Source: Diphasiastrum complanatum
Lineage: Eukaryota; Streptophyta; Lycopodiopsida; Lycopodiales; Lycopodiaceae
Direction: 5' to 3'
Length of the DNA: 64,000 nucleotides
Assembly: GCA_029204225.1 (NCBI GenBank)
Contig: CM055092.1
Coordinates: forward strand, 63,712,194-63,776,193
The notes under the pieces were generated by a model that saw nothing but the letters and a program-made list of their open reading frames with translations, had not been told where the DNA came from and did no database searches. The position numbers were made by a program, and so were the translations under genes. Below, one piece after another: positions 1 through 9,319 of this stretch; within the stretch, counting starts at the first letter, position 1, and the number at the start of each line of letters is the position of its first letter.

Positions 1-939
1 GAGTGTAGAGTCAAATATGCCAAGAGTAGGATGAGTTCCTTGTCCTTGCATGATGGAGATGAGAAAGCAAATTTCTCAAGAAAAGGCAAAAAGAAGAACC
101 CAAAATATCTGAACCATAGAAGGAGTCCAAGACCAAAGAGAAATCACAAGACATCATTGTAGTTTTTCTTGTAGGGATAGACGTGTGTAACATTGAGTAG
201 ACTTTTGCATGTCTTGTACATGCACTATTGACTACTATGTCACTATTGTTTAGACTCAAATATGATAAGCTTGCAAAATAACTAAGCTCAAATTATAATA
301 TAAAAGTTAAAAAATATGCACTTATTGTCTTTTATTCTATACTCTAATCTCCAAAGCATTGGAGTCAAAGACTAAAGACTATTTTTATGGAATGCCATTA
401 GGATTTTTCTTATCTGGAGTTCTTAAAGACATGAAGATGTGCAATTTGGAATAGAATGTGCACATATTATACATGCCATTATTGACTAGAATAGTAACTA
501 ACTATTGTCTAATAATATGACAAGCCTAAGAGTCAATCTAGCTCACATCCTCAAGGATTAAAATTCAATTCATTCACTAAACCGTGAAATGGTATTTGCT
601 GAAAGCTACTTGAAAACATAGATTTATTGTTCAGCCACACTAAATCTTGTCTTGAATGCGGCTTGCCAAAACTTTCATTTTATTTCTCTAAGATTGGGTT
701 GGATAGTCTCTCTCTCTCAAATGTCCACGGAACAAGAGATAGACCAAACCTTACCAACCAAACCTGGATCAAAACAGACCCAACCTCCAAGCAATGGGGA
801 GATAGGCAAAACTGATCGGTAAAAGTGCTTTCCAGTCCGACAACATAACGACCTCGAGACTCTCAATGATTCACATAAACACTAGTGGGGGTATATATAA
901 AGTATAGAACCTCCAGCTTATGAGATCATGTGGCCCAAA
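1..939. other. AT-rich sequence with no assignable feature
   Basis: No coding frame, RNA gene or repeat is recognisable here. The short open frames are low-information and lack any known motif. It lies downstream (in element orientation) of the gypsy integrase remnant that begins near 940 and may hold decayed element tail or LTR, but no termini or polypurine tract can be pointed to. Confidence 0.4.
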
Positions 940-1290
940 ACCAACCTGTGAACTTTGGATCATGATCACTTACTATGTTGGATGACAGTCCATATAATCT
1001 ATGATAGACGTTACAAAAAGATTTGAGCTAACTCAGATGCTTTCAATGTAGTTTTTACTAGAATAAACGTAGCCAATCTGGTTAACTAGTCAACTATGAC
1101 CAAGATAGCATCGTTTAGTTTATTTATACCTGGTAAACCAACTACAAAATCCATTCAGATACCATCCCAAATTTCGGTAGGAATATTCAATGGATGTAAA
1201 AGATCTCCAGCCTTTAAATTCCGTTGGCAATGATCACAGTTTAATATAAAAGATTATATGAAAGATTTTTATTTTGGCCAATAGAAACCC
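940..1290 (-). pseudogene. Ty3/gypsy integrase fragment, degenerate
   Basis: The minus strand translates to the end of the integrase zinc finger (CDHCQRNLKAGDLLHPL), then a WDGI-stop-MDFVVGLPG stretch carrying the first catalytic Asp and LNDAILVIVD. Near 940-1000 the end of the core is recognisable as SDHDPKF-like sequence with the second catalytic Asp. Several in-frame stops interrupt it, so it cannot make an integrase. It lies in the expected order downstream of the RNase H remnant of the same minus-strand element. The gypsy assignment is firm because the order is gag, RT, RNase H, integrase. Confidence 0.75.
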
Positions 1291-1559
1291 TTCGTACCAA
1301 ATCTAATGTACAATGTATGCATGGATGTCCAACAAAAGTTGTCATGACATTCAAATAAAATTTTATTTTTAACAACATCCAGTCTGGGTACACATACTTT
1401 TCCCCTCCTGAACTACTTTCTCATCTTTCTCATCAAACTAATCACCTTGCAAATCAGTTCCCGATTGAGAGCCCAACAACCTTTTGCCAAATAGGTCCAA
1501 AATGAGGATCTTGTTCATAAAGACCTCATAACGAAAGATAGAAATTTGTAGTGATTTTT

Positions 1560-2311
1560 GTGAACGAAAGTTCATTCACTTCACCAATTCGACTCAAGGC
1601 ATCAACCACCTGATTTGAAGACCCTTTGATATATTTCAAATCAAAGTCAAATTCTTGCATTAGCTCAGCCCGTCGAGCTTTGCAACCCCTTAGGTCTTTC
1701 TAATTACAAAAAAATCTCAATGGTTGGTGATCCTAGCACACTATCCACTTACTCCCATATAAATAGTGTCTCCACATCTTTAACGCATGAACCAACGTAA
1801 AAAGCTCCTTTTCTTGCGTGGTATATCGATTTTGTGCATTAGACAATTTTTCACTCTCAAAGCCACAGGCCTTCCCTCCTAGAGTAGAACTGCACCAATA
1901 ACAAAGTCACTAGCATCCACTTTGACAACAAATTTTTTTATCAGGATCCGCTATGACTAGGATTGGTGCCAAGATATTTAGATCTTTGATTATATTAAAA
2001 CACAAATCTAATTTCTCATTCCACTCGATAGATGGGTTGTGCCTACCCTTTCGAGTTTTAATCTCTTTCAGCACACGATTGAGACGTGCAACGATATTTG
2101 AATAATCAAGAATGAATTTTCGGAAGAAAACTATGAATCCAATAAAAGATTTGAGTTCACATACAGTCTTAGGAATTGGCCACTCAACATTTGTCTTTAT
2201 CTTTTCTCGATTAAGATTAGTCTTAGGAATCGGCCACTCAACAACTGTCTTTATCTTTTCTCGATCAATCTTAATCTCTTGCCATGATATAACGTGACCA
2301 AGATGAAGCAA
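1560..2311 (-). pseudogene. Ty3/gypsy RT C-terminus and RNase H, degenerate
   Basis: The block 1910-2311 encodes the RT connection region (LGHVIS, then VEWPIPKT, KSFIGFIVFFRKFI, YSNIVARLNRVLKE) and the start of RNase H (PILVIADPDK, a degenerate form of the usual VxTDAS motif). Translation continues with stops through YTTQEKELF and WRHYLYGSKW to a VVDALSRIGEV-like RNase H end near 1590. An in-frame 54-bp tandem duplication inside the RT repeats the EKIKTxVEWPIPKT segment (2167-2220 and 2221-2274). The polymerase palm with YxDD is not visible and may lie in unreadable sequence around 2320-2640. It is non-functional as it stands. Confidence 0.85.
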
Positions 2312-2649
2312 TTTTTTTTTGAAGAATTTACATTGTGATTCGTTTGCATAAATGTTTTTTTTTTAAGATCCTCAAAACAATTTAGAAACACTTCATATGC
2401 TCTTTTGGTGTCCTAATGTAGATAAGAATATCCCACATAACCTAACACAGTATCCGATTGGCCCAAATTCAAAACATTCACTTGGCTTACTAGGCACTTG
2501 GAGTTTCTACACAAGTTGAGAATTGAGAAAATTATGTGTACGACCTGAATCAAATAATACCTTAACGACTTTCTCTAATAATTTGCTCTTAACTCAAAAC
2601 AAATTATGACGGAAAGATAATGTGCTAAAATGACATTCACAAGTAGTAT

Positions 2650-3744
2650 CTACAAAACCAATTTGCAATGTACCTGCGGATTAACCGTCATTAGGTTCAA
2701 TGAGGATTTTTTCCTTTGACGACACTCTTTGGCCCAATGTCCCAACTTCCCACAATTGAAACACGACGCTTGCTTAACAATCAAATTATGGTCTGATGCT
2801 TTCAATTTTCTCTTGAAGTTCTTGCCATTCTTCTTTTTTTGAGAGGACATAGCCTCCAATTCATCGAAATATTTTTTTGACTTCTTGTGTGGCAATAATT
2901 TGTTGAATTTTTTTCTTGACCTCACTTATGAGAAGAACGATCTTTTGATCATAAACACGAGCAATTTGCACGACATCTTCCAGCAAGTTCAACTGGTTCC
3001 GCTTACATTCATTTTGAAAGTTCGTTGGTAATCCATTCACAAATTTCCGTTCAAAATACTTCCTATGAAAATGTGGTACCTTAGGCAACAGGTCCATGAA
3101 CTCTTGAATGTAGGTATCCAAATCCTTAGAACCCATTTTCAATTCAATAAAAATTTAGTATGAATCCCGCTCATCCACCATCATCAAAGCCTTACGGAAA
3201 ATCTCCCAAAAGCCTTCCCATGACACCGGTTTTGGCTTGAGATCCCGCCACCAAGACATGGATTTGTCTTCCAAATAAATGAGAACCGAAGAAATTATGT
3301 TCTCCTCAGTTTTGCAGGTCAAAATAACTCGACCAACGGTTAATCCATGATTCCACAGGAGCAAGTTGCATAAATTTTTTATCTGCTGAAAATACTCAGG
3401 TTGAAAATCAAGGTGGGTCGACACCATCGACTCATGCTGTGACAAAAGAAATTTGATTTGCTCATCACGTTGCTTATTGCTTCGGTGAATTTCAAGTAGC
3501 GCTTTGCTCATGACTTCTAGTATTGAAGGTGATGACAATCCTAGGCTTCCAACACTACGCACAGGTGATTGTACCACGTCCCCCAAAGTTGTTCCATATT
3601 GGCCATAATTGTCTGTGAACAACACATGTAAACATTACTTGTGTGAATACATGGCCCAAAGACTAAAACTACAACAAAAGCAAAAGCAAAGAACAAATAT
3701 TCTTTTTCGACCAAACTATGGGAAAGCCCCATGCACAGACTCAT
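2650..3744 (-). pseudogene. Ty3/gypsy gag polyprotein remnant
   Basis: Three overlapping frames read in order on the minus strand. The first (3155-3625) carries the N-terminal capsid region including SMSWWRDLKPKPVSWEGFW, the conserved tryptophan-rich part of Retrotrans_gag. The second (2861-3142) carries LDTYIQEFMDLLPKVP and FERKFVNGLP. The third (2650-2925) ends in a CCHC zinc knuckle, CFNCGKLGHWAKEC. Frame changes near 3150 and 2900 and the absence of a single frame mark it as decayed. A related copy lies at 38341-38960 on the plus strand and shares the FQPE, RIHGP-like and NEC blocks. Confidence 0.85.
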
Positions 3745-3864
3745 ATCCTTGGTTCAACCCGTCCCCGGGTTTTCTCTTTAAAAAAAGAAGCTAAAATGGC
3801 CTAACAAAGGTCACTTCAGCACAAACTGTGGACTCCACCTCAGCCTAAGGTAAAACTTATAATT

Positions 3865-4331
3865 ATGGTGAAGCTGGTGAAGATCCCCGCCGTTGAGCCT
3901 TCAATGCACTACCCATGCTTTTTGGCCCTAGCCCAGTGTGTGGGCGCCACATGGTCTCAATGCCCGCCAAAAACTAGGGGTGCAGGTGATTTTCACAGGT
4001 GGGTGCTAGGATGCGGTCCCGAGGACCCCGGCGATGGTGTCAGGCAGTGCAGGTGGCACCGGGCAGCCCAAGAACGGCGTAGGGGGCAGCCGCAGGGTGG
4101 GGCGCCAGGTAGGCATAGGTGGCACCAGGCACCTTCACACCCAGGCAAGCAAAGTTTGAGAGTATGGCAAAGTTTGCCTATATATTCCCTCTCAGTAATC
4201 CCATAGAAAAGCTTATGGGATAAATTTTGGTTGCCCAGATGAATGGGAATCCATCCAGCAATCAACATGGATTTAACAACATTAATCAGGTAAAAGCAAA
4301 CCACTTCATCCAGAACCCAAGGTAACACCAC
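3865..4331. repeat. GC-rich island with GGTGGCACC/GGCGCC motifs, possible LTR part
   Basis: Positions about 4010-4160 are much richer in G and C than their surroundings and repeat short GGTGGCACC and GGGCGCCAGG units. Frames are open on both strands, which here reflects composition rather than coding. It lies upstream of the minus-strand gag, where the 5' LTR or leader of that element would be expected. A similar GGCGCC-rich block occurs at 36850-36975 upstream of the related gag at 38341. The LTR assignment is inference; no LTR termini were found. Confidence 0.35.
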
Positions 4332-4915
4332 TTAGACGACGATCGATTCGATACCACCACGGTTTCCAAACTGCTGATTCCACCCGACTTGCTTGAGGAC
4401 AACTTCTCCACCCCCTACCTTTTGAGCATGAGGGCCACACCCAGTGGCACATGCCAAAATTCTAGTAAATTTTTTTCAATTTTAATGATACCTAATTTAT
4501 CGAAGCTGATTAGAAAGACTATCTATTCAGAGTATTTTATAAATACCAGCTTTGTGATTTTGTATTTTTATCTTTGCCGCAATAGTGGTAATTTATTGTG
4601 ACGATTTGTTAAAAGTTGAGGTGTCACTTCAAGGTGAGTTTAAGCATATAGATAAGGTTTTAATGTTTTCAATTCTTTAATTCATCTAAAATGCAAGCTT
4701 TATTTAAATGCTTTGCATAAGGCAAAGCTTTTGATCATGTATATATCACCTTAATATTTATGGTGATAACTTATTCATGATAATAGTGATTCTCTTGAGT
4801 GAATTAAATTTCATACGTAATTTTTGGGCCGTTTATAGGGCCTCTTTTTTAATATAGGGCCTATTTTTTTTTCCTCGTTTTTATATTGAAATAAGAGATT
4901 TGTTTTATTATAGAA
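4332..4915. other. AT-rich stretch without assignable feature
   Basis: Nothing coding or repetitive was recognised between the GC-rich island and the microsatellite. The 70-residue open frame at 4389-4601 has no recognisable motif. Confidence 0.4.
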
Positions 4916-4924
4916 ATGGGAGAG

Positions 4925-4935
4925 ATAGAGCGAAC

Positions 4936-4997
<62 letters not shown>

Positions 4998-5053
4998 AAG
5001 CACGGGAGGGAGAGCGAGAGAGAAAGCGTAGCAGGAGGGAGAGCGCGCGCGCA

Positions 5054-5134
<81 letters not shown>

Positions 5135-5206
5135 CAGCAGGAGGGAGAGAGGGAGGGAGGGGGAGAGAGCGGGAGAGGGAGAGAGCGCAGTCGAGAGGAG
5201 AGAGAG
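4925..5206. repeat. Compound (GA)n / (CG)n microsatellite
   Basis: Two long GA runs (about 4938-4996 and 5063-5131) flank a short alternating CG segment (about 5044-5061, GCGCGCGC-A-GCGCGCGC), followed by impure GA/GGA sequence to about 5206. Open frames across it read only Arg/Glu or Leu/Ser repeats and are artefacts. Polypurine runs and alternating CG can adopt triplex or Z conformations, but nothing shows that this happens here. Confidence 0.95.
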
Positions 5207-5240
5207 GTCTAAAAAAATCAGCCGAACTGCAATTACGTCA

Positions 5241-5364
5241 GGTAATGGTCCATTGGTCGGACCATTATCACAAATAAATAGATCCTAGAACAGCTCGTGG
5301 ACTCCACCACTAGATGTCGGGTCCCGGATTATTTATGGTAATGGCCCTCCCAATGGCGATTACC
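5241..5364. mobile_element. Palindromic MITE-like element, 124 bp
   Basis: The left end (GGTAATGGTCCATTGG, running to an AATAAAT block) is matched in inverted orientation by the right end (ATTTATGGTAATGGCCC to GGCGATTACC), giving terminal arms of about 37 bp with a few mismatches around a roughly 50-bp centre. The left arm contains its own hairpin, TAATGGTCC paired with GGACCATTA. It encodes nothing. A convincing target duplication was not seen, so the superfamily is undetermined. Confidence 0.65.
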
Positions 5365-5521
5365 TACTACATTATGGACATGGAACTATTTTGCATTACA
5401 TAGGGGGATCACATATCATGCATTACAAAACCTCAGTTTTGGCATAATAAGACACACATATCACTAAACTGAATATTTTGTGCTTAATGGAATAAAAACA
5501 CGGATGGGGCTGAAAACTTAC

Positions 5522-5563
5522 CGCCGTGATCTTCTTTCTCGATCCTCCCATCCATTGAAGCAT
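5522..5563 (-). CDS. Possible first coding exon (MLQWMGGSRKKITA)
   Basis: On the minus strand an ATG at 5563 opens a 14-codon frame that ends exactly at a consensus donor, GCG|GTAAGT. The peptide MLQWMGGSRKK resembles, from memory only, the N-terminus of a plant protein family of unknown function. No second exon could be found to the left, where the MITE and microsatellite lie, so the gene would be broken or have a repeat-filled intron. The upstream sequence (5630-5775) carries a 69-72 bp tandem duplication. The call rests on the splice site and peptide character and is tentative. Confidence 0.25.
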
Positions 5564-5629
5564 TTTACCGTTAGGAATGACGCTCAGGAAAATGGAACAA
5601 TCGACATTCACCGCCTTGGTTGTTGTATG

Positions 5630-5775
5630 AGTCTGGCCAGCTTCTCAACAGAACAGAAAGCATTTTTCCTTCACCGTTTCTTCCATAAATCTAGACATTG
5701 CAAACTGGCAACCTTTTCAGCAGCACAGAAAGCGCGTTTCCTTCACTCCTTCCATCGGAATAGACATTGCAAACG
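5630..5775. repeat. Tandem duplication, about 70-bp unit, two copies
   Basis: Two adjacent units share CAGAAAG, TTTCCTTCAC and TAGACATTGCAAA blocks spaced 69 to 72 bp apart with many substitutions. The plus strand is open across both units (5480-5839, 119 codons), giving two related 23-24 residue segments ending RHCK, but no known domain is present. Confidence 0.6.
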
Positions 5776-5839
5776 CACAAATCAATCTGTTTTTCAGTTT
5801 AGGAAAAACGAACTTAATCATATAAAATACAGCTCATAG

Positions 5840-6800
5840 ATGTACATTAAAAAGCTCGTAAGCACTTTGCAAAAGGGATTTACCTTGACCATTCAAAAGA
5901 CGTAGCACCACAGCGTGGCGCTCATATTACAGCAAGCATGGCAGCCATTGCCATTTATCTGAACTGTAGGGAGGAAAGTGTATCAGACTTATGTAAATCA
6001 TATTAGTGAAGCAAACGATTAAGGTCACAGATGACTATAATAGTGGAAGTAGGAAATGTAGGCAACGGATAATCTTAGAGCATTAATGATTAAGCTCTTC
6101 GTTACATTATCGCTTTGCGTGAATGTCAAAAAGGAAAGGCACTAAAGAAAACTCGCAATTGGAAAAACAAGAAATCGTAACGCCAGGCTTCCAGAACGGC
6201 AAAATACATGAATTAGTTACTGGAAAAGACTGGCGTAAAAGCACGGATCGTGGAGAATTGAAACGTGTGGCAATCATCCAAGAGTCCTGGACAAAATAGG
6301 GGAGAAACAGGAAACTTCATGTAGTAGCTCGAAGGCAACTGCACGTCGTAGAGATTTTGGTCAGACCTCACTGAATAGCTGCAAACTTTGTCGTCGAGAC
6401 TTTATCTTCAAAATCAAATAATCTTCAAAACATCATAGTATTCATCTGCAACAACGGCAGTTGAATCACTCATCTTTCACAAATCGAATAATCTTCAGAG
6501 GATCTTTGTATTCATCTGCAACTTGAAGTACTAAATCATTCTTGTTTTTCATATGAAAGCAGCGCAAGACAAACAGTTCTTCAAATACGAGATAAGTTTA
6601 GAAACGGGGACATCATACAGGAAAATTGAAACGTTCTTGGATCGCAAAAACTGCCTTCAAAGCTAAAGAAAATTATCAGCGACGCGTTCCAACGAACGAA
6701 GTATGCGAACATCCTCGTCACTCTTGCATAATCGATCGTGAATGGTATCGATAGGGCCTAATGGCACACGATGTGTTTCCATCCCGATTACTTGGATGTT
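5840..6800 (-). other. Low-copy-looking stretch with exon-like blocks
   Basis: Several minus-strand segments look like exons. The segment 6782-6663 encodes METHRVPLGPIDTIH continuing through LCKSDEDVRILRSLERVAD. A following block reads VSIFLYDVPVSKLISYLKNC. A block near 6540-6475 reads LQVADEYKDPLKIIRF and is partly repeated near 6455-6410 (VVADEYYDVLKII). A block at about 5880-5975 is bounded by CCCTACAG and CAAG|GTAAAT. Frames do not join cleanly and stops intervene. It may be a decayed host gene or a transcribed non-coding locus. I do not recognise the product. Confidence 0.3.
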
Positions 6801-6854
6801 AGCCACGAGTCCTAACTGCCACATAGCGGCTGTTCAATTTTTGATAATGAAGAG

Positions 6855-7240
6855 CTTGCAAAATTTGATTACATATGGGAGAATCTAAGGGCCACAGGGC
6901 GAGAATCTAGCTGCTGAGGGCGTAAAGCATATGGGCCTATTTTTTTCCTTAGAATATGTGCCATGCTCTTGGGCCGGATTAAATTACTCGGGTGCGTCAA
7001 TCTCGGAGGAGCCTATTTTGCACCACCACTACTATGGCAATGCCCATCTAATGGAGATGGGCAATGATAGCACTCTTTTTTCAAAACAATCTTGTCATTG
7101 CCCACCCTTAGATCTGTGGGCCACCATCTCTATTGTAGCAGTTATGGTGTGCAATACACTCTCTCGTTAATCTCACACCAAGAAACCTTTAGCACCACAT
7201 CACAGAGGGGCAAATTACGTATGGGAGAATCTAATGGCAC
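6855..7240. mobile_element. Degenerate inverted-repeat (MITE-like) element
   Basis: Two arms of roughly 85 bp (about 6985-7070 and 7090-7190) are inverted copies of each other with moderate divergence; shared blocks include TATTxTGCAC, a GCTACTATG-like stretch and GGGCAATGA. A perfect hairpin, TGCCCATCT-AATGG-AGATGGGCA, lies inside the left arm. The pair is flanked by a direct repeat, ATGGGAGAATCTAA, at about 6875 and 7219, which could be an outer repeat of the unit. No coding content is believable. Confidence 0.5.
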
Positions 7241-7307
7241 AAGGAGTAAAGCCATATTGTGTTATTATTAAAAGACCTGTTGATGCTCGTGATTTGAGAT
7301 TATTTTA

Positions 7308-7560
7308 TTTGTGTAGTTTTTGTATACTTCCTCTTGATCCCATGCTCATCACAAAAAGTCTTAAACTTGGTAGATATGTACTCTCCACCATTGTCACTCA
7401 TTAAGCACTTGATCCTTGTGGAAAATTGGTTCTCCCTTGCACTCTTGAACTTAACAAAGACATCATACACTTCATCTTTGCTCTTTAGTAGATAGATCCA
7501 ACAAAATCTACTAAAATCATCAATGAAATTTACATACATCTTGGTTCCACTATTGCTAGT
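7308..7560 (-). pseudogene. Ty1/copia integrase core fragment
   Basis: The minus strand encodes KMYVNFIDDFSRFCWIYLL with the first catalytic Asp, then KCLMSDNGGEYISTKF with the second Asp, and stops shortly after HGIKRKYT. It closely matches the integrase of the copia element at 32788-33050 on the plus strand, including the unusual TTxSNSGxKMYV start. Its upstream end is cut exactly where the gypsy LTR begins at 7561, suggesting disruption by that insertion. The catalytic Glu region is missing. Confidence 0.85.
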
Positions 7561-7713
7561 TGTTATGGCCATATTCAGCAAAGGATATGGAATAGTCCTA
7601 ATATGGTAAACCGACCCTTCAGTGTTCGAGATTATTGGTCATGCCAAAATTTAATTCCAAGTCAAGGTCTTTTGGTGACTAATGACCTTGGATTTTCCCT
7701 AGTGGTCATTACA
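7561..7713 (+). repeat. 5' LTR of a gypsy element (short, 153 bp)
   Basis: It begins TGTTATGGCCATATTCAGC and ends CATTACA, directly followed by a primer site. Its first 40 bases recur at 12825, just after a polypurine tract, which identifies the pair as LTR starts of one element. After about 40 bp the two copies diverge, so one of them has been deleted or rearranged. Confidence 0.6.
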
Positions 7714-7714
7714 T

Positions 7715-7727
7715 TGGTATCAGAGCC
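7715..7727 (+). promoter_or_regulatory. Primer binding site (initiator Met-tRNA type)
   Basis: TGGTATCAGAGCC, the complement of the 3' end of plant initiator methionine tRNA, lies one base after the CATTACA LTR end. Confidence 0.8.
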
Positions 7728-9319
7728 CGGCTAAGATGCGATTTTGGATGGGATGGAGAGAAATTCTACATTAAATTGGAATGGGAATGCACTTGGATTC
7801 ACATCCCGGATGGAGTGCTGATTTCTCAATGGAAAATGGTTTTGGATTCGCTAATTCCGGTGTGAAGCATGCTTTTCGAAATCGGTAGAGTGCACTTTTA
7901 CATGATTAATTTTGATAAAGATGCTAAGAATTAGTACGAATTCATTTGTATTCTCTGTTTCTTGAGGAATCTTCCAATTGATGTAGAATGATCTGCTTGC
8001 TTGATACCACCAGGTTTCTGCTTGGTTAAAGTTGGATAATGTGCATGCGGGCCGTACTAGTTCTGAATCATATCATATTGTTTGAGTTCATAGATAAATA
8101 GAGAGTGAGTCTATTTAACCTGTTTTTTATGGACTGTTAACAATTTTTACATGATTCAAATGTGTGCATGTTGAGGATCGAGGATTTATTATATTTAAAA
8201 TCCTCTCAGAACTACAAAAGTGAACATTACTAGTAATTGCAATTATACTAATTTTAAAGGGGTATTTGGCATGATGTTGCAGTTCTTGTAAGTTAGAAAT
8301 TTCTTACTTCTCTTGCTTTTTAGAACTTGTATTCTATGGAAAAAGCAAAGAGTGGTGTAACCCTGTCCTGTGAAACCATTCTCTGGTTGATGCTTTCTTC
8401 CCAGACCTCTGGACGTTGATGTTTTTTCTGAGAGCTCAGAATTCTAGAATCTATGTTTATGATAGCAGTTTTGTTGCTTCCTGCCCTTCTGATAAAACTG
8501 ATTGTTTGAGGGTCGTGGAATGGCAATAAGATGGCAGTGGGTTTGCACCCCATCTGGTGGACTTTGGATTCTGATGGCTGATGAAGAGTCTAGATTGCTC
8601 GTTGTGGATCAGATCGGAAGTTGTTGATTGTTTTCCCATTTGTTTCCGCCTTAGATTGACCAGAAATTCTTTGCTGGCTGCTCGTGTGATAGTAGGGCTG
8701 TTGAAGTTTTTGGTCCGATCTTTCTTCCCTGAAATCACCTACATACTGGTGTTGGGTGGAAGCTACTGATGATTGCAATAACGGTGGATTCATCCTTCTT
8801 GGATTGATAGCCGTTGGGAGACCTGGACCAATGAGGCACCTGTGAACACCATTGATGGCAGCGTGAGGAGGATATTGAGCAACTAGTGTGGCTATGGTGG
8901 CTGAGGAGCTTTGATCAATGGCAGCTGGGATTCCGCGAGCTTGGTGGGTGTGAGACTAATTTTGACTTTTGAAACCCTTGGGGTTTAGAAGTGGGGAGGC
9001 CTTGTTAACCCATGCAAAGAGTTTGTTTAACTTCTTTTTCCCCAAGTGTGAACTGGGTGCATGGTGTGTGGAGGCCCTGACCCGGTTGTTTGCGTGCCTC
9101 AGTTAGTTTACTGAGTTGTGCATGTATTGCTTTGATGTCATAGTTTTTGCAAATGGTGTTAGTGCATTTGAGTGAATGCACGGCTATTCATAACGATTTT
9201 TTAGTTACGTAGCCTGGTTTTTTCTAAGGCCTTTGCAAAAAAAATTGAGTAATCAAAGCTTTGGTTGATTCTGATAGGGATTTTTTGAAAATCTACCTAA
9301 ATCGATAGTTGAGAACTGA
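7728..9319 (+). mobile_element. Non-coding 5' internal region of the gypsy element
   Basis: This runs from the primer site to the R1 repeat. No gag or protease domain is visible in any frame. The open frames between 8320 and 8793 on both strands overlap each other and show no motif. Part of the leader may be present, with gag lost, or the element may be a non-autonomous derivative. Confidence 0.4.

Noticed and set aside
3865-4331. Open frames on both strands over the GC-rich island
   Set aside because: GC-rich repeats lack stops in several frames; no domain.
4811-5212. Long Ser/Leu and Arg/Glu open frames across the GA repeat
   Set aside because: Pure translation of a microsatellite; no coding signal.
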